A stretch of 64,000 bases of DNA. Source: an uncultured Acidovorax sp. (GTDB lineage Bacteria; Pseudomonadota; Gammaproteobacteria; Burkholderiales; Burkholderiaceae_C). The stretch lies in NCBI GenBank assembly GCA_913774955.1, contig CAJYKV010000016.1:1-64000 (forward strand), read 5' to 3'. The notes under the pieces were generated by a model. The model did no database searches, was not told where the DNA came from, and saw only the letters and a list, made by a program, of their open reading frames with translations. The position numbers and the translations under genes are program-made. Shown one piece after another: positions 62,747 through 64,000 of the stretch. Numbering within the stretch: the first letter of the stretch is position 1; each line of letters opens with the position of its first letter.

Positions 62747-62863
62747 GGCGCGGAGCGGCTGCGCGCGAGGCTCCGCTCGGAGAAAAGGAAGGAAACGGGG
62801 TGCATCCAGGGCATGCTATCGGAAAGTCCGCGCGACGCGGCCAGGAACGGGGTCATGGGCCGC

Positions 62864-63187
62864 TCAGGTCGCGGGGCCGAAGCCGAACAGAGTGCGCCGT
62901 TTCGGCCCCGCGCCGCCATCGGCCGGCCCGTCTTCCGCATCGGCGTCCGGATCGGCATCCGCCCAGTCGTCCACGGCCTTGCGCGGCCCGGTGTCCAGGT
63001 CGTCCACCAGCGCCTGCAGCGCCAGCAGCCCGTCGGCCATCGCCTGCCGGTAGGTACCGGCCGGAGCCGAAGCGCGGTCCAGCCCGGCCCAGCGCCCGCG
63101 CGCGTCGCGCTCGGTGAGCACCCAGCGGAAGTCGCCTTCGGCAGGCTCTTCCACGTGGAGGGCAATCGGGCGCAGCAGGGTCGGCAT
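62864..63187 (-). CDS. Hypothetical acidic protein
   Basis: Protein of 107 residues that I do not recognise. The first half is compact (RPIALHVEEPAEGDFRWVLT) and has a plausible single small domain. The second half is Asp/Gly-rich (DDWADADPDADAEDG) and ends with basic KRRTLFGFGPAT. The start at 63187 is chosen because sequence before it looks like non-coding. It sits between crtZ and the divergent ku gene. Confidence 0.6.
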   Translation of the reverse strand: MPTLLRPIALHVEEPAEGDFRWVLTERDARGRWAGLDRASAPAGTYRQAMADGLLALQALVDDLDTGPRKAVDDWADADPDADAEDGPADGGAGPKRRTLFGFGPAT

Positions 63188-63333
63188 CCCGCAAGCATAG
63201 GCGACGCCGGCCCCGGCCGACACGGCTGCAGCGTCCGGCGATGCCTACCCTTGCGGCAAGCCGCCGCCTACATGCTTCGCACGCCGCGCTGGCGACACTG
63301 AAGCCCATCGGATTTCGGCATCGGAGAACCCCC

Positions 63334-64000
63334 ATGGCAACTGGAAGTCGCACCCTCTGGAAAGGCGCCATCACCTTCGGCCTCGTCCACATCCCCGTCG
63401 GCCTGCACACCGCTGCGACCGAGCAGGGCGTGGATTTCGACTGGCTCGACAAGCGCACCATGGACCCGGTGGGCTACAAGCGCATCAACAAGAAGACCGG
63501 CAAGGAGATCGACAAGGACAACATCGTCAAGGGCGTGGAATACGAAGACGGCCAGTACGTCGTCATCAGCCCCGACGAGATCGAGGCCGTCTTCCCCAAG
63601 ACCACGCAGACCATCTCGATCGAGCGCTTCATCGACGCGAACGAGATGCCGTTCATCTTCCTGGAGCGGCCCTACTACGTGGCGCCCGTGAACAAGAGCG
63701 ACCGGGTCTATGCGCTGCTGCGCGAGACGCTCATCGCCACCGGCAAGATCGGCCTGGCCAAGGTCGTCATCGCCACCAAGCAGCACCTGGCCGCCCTGGT
63801 GCCCTCCGGGCCCGCACTGGTGCTCAACCTGCTGCGCTGGGGCGACGAAGTGAAGACGCTCGACTCGCTCGATCTGCCGCCCGCGGGCAAGAAGAGCCTC
63901 AGCGCCGCCGAACTCAAGATGGCCCGGCAGCTCGTCGAGGAGATGTCCGGCCCCTGGGACCCGGCCGACTTCAAGGACGAGTTCCGCATCCAGGTCATGA
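63334..64000 (+). CDS. ku: Ku protein of non-homologous end joining, N-terminal part
   Basis: DNA double-strand end-binding protein that works with LigD. The first 222 residues are in the window, about three quarters of a usual bacterial Ku. Seen: LWKGAITFGLVHIPVGLHTA, the HKRTMDPV-like LDKRTMDPVGYKR block, and EIEAVFPKTTQTISIERFI. The gene runs past 64000. A ligD gene may lie beyond. Confidence 0.96.
   Translation, partial: MATGSRTLWKGAITFGLVHIPVGLHTAATEQGVDFDWLDKRTMDPVGYKRINKKTGKEIDKDNIVKGVEYEDGQYVVISPDEIEAVFPKTTQTISIERFIDANEMPFIFLERPYYVAPVNKSDRVYALLRETLIATGKIGLAKVVIATKQHLAALVPSGPALVLNLLRWGDEVKTLDSLDLPPAGKKSLSAAELKMARQLVEEMSGPWDPADFKDEFRIQVM

Overview
The window is GC-rich and gene-dense. 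It looks like a chromosome segment of a betaproteobacterium of the family Comamonadaceae, most like Acidovorax/Paracidovorax. The evidence is the str operon order, the protein sequences, the gatCAB locus divergent from mreBCD-mrdA, and a GC-rich hairpin element between creB and creC of a kind I recall from Comamonadaceae genomes. The genus is inferred and no search was run. I see no rRNA or tRNA gene, insertion sequence, prophage or CRISPR array.

Layout. 1-3.7 kb: str operon (rpsL-rpsG-fusA-tuf, minus strand) with hairpins in its spacers. 3.7-10.1 kb: a D,D-carboxypeptidase, a small hydrolase, a [2Fe-2S] protein, a VanZ-like protein and hemJ (minus), then hemB and a CorA-type transporter (plus). 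10.2-15.4 kb: a MarR-controlled tripartite efflux operon. 15.5-22 kb: dienelactone hydrolase, an SDR, MarC, and the CreB-CreC two-component system with CreD. 22-24.6 kb: bacteriohemerythrin, a Cys-pair repeat protein, CsbD and a CysH-like protein. 24.8-26.4 kb: a PHP-domain lipoprotein behind a possible Pho box.

26.4-28.9 kb is the one clear accessory island, visibly richer in A+T than its surroundings. It holds a small protein with a clan CD (caspase-like) His/Cys signature. Two tandem paralogues follow, each predicted to be membrane-anchored with six cysteines and a Sel1-like motif. A 49-bp near-identical direct repeat brackets the island: one copy lies inside the adjacent lipoprotein gene, the other is a stray fragment on the far side. 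I suggest an effector or peptidase with duplicated immunity or inhibitor proteins; this is the best candidate here for an undescribed system.

28.9-32.6 kb: an Mla/MCE-type lipid transport operon. 32.9-41.8 kb: GMC oxidoreductase, a possible small RNA, a TSUP permease, LysR with divergent serine dehydratase, a polar amino-acid ABC transporter and a DMT exporter. 41.8-46.4 kb: mreB-mreC-mreD-mrdA, without rodA. 46.6-49.9 kb: gatC-gatA-gatB. 50-55.4 kb: pyrE and exonuclease III with overlapping divergent start codons, then an aldo/keto reductase and MFS transporter with a divergent LysR. 55.6-62.8 kb: a GAF-domain protein and a full zeaxanthin-glucoside carotenoid cluster (crtE, crtXYIB, crtZ). 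The window ends inside a ku gene of non-homologous end joining.
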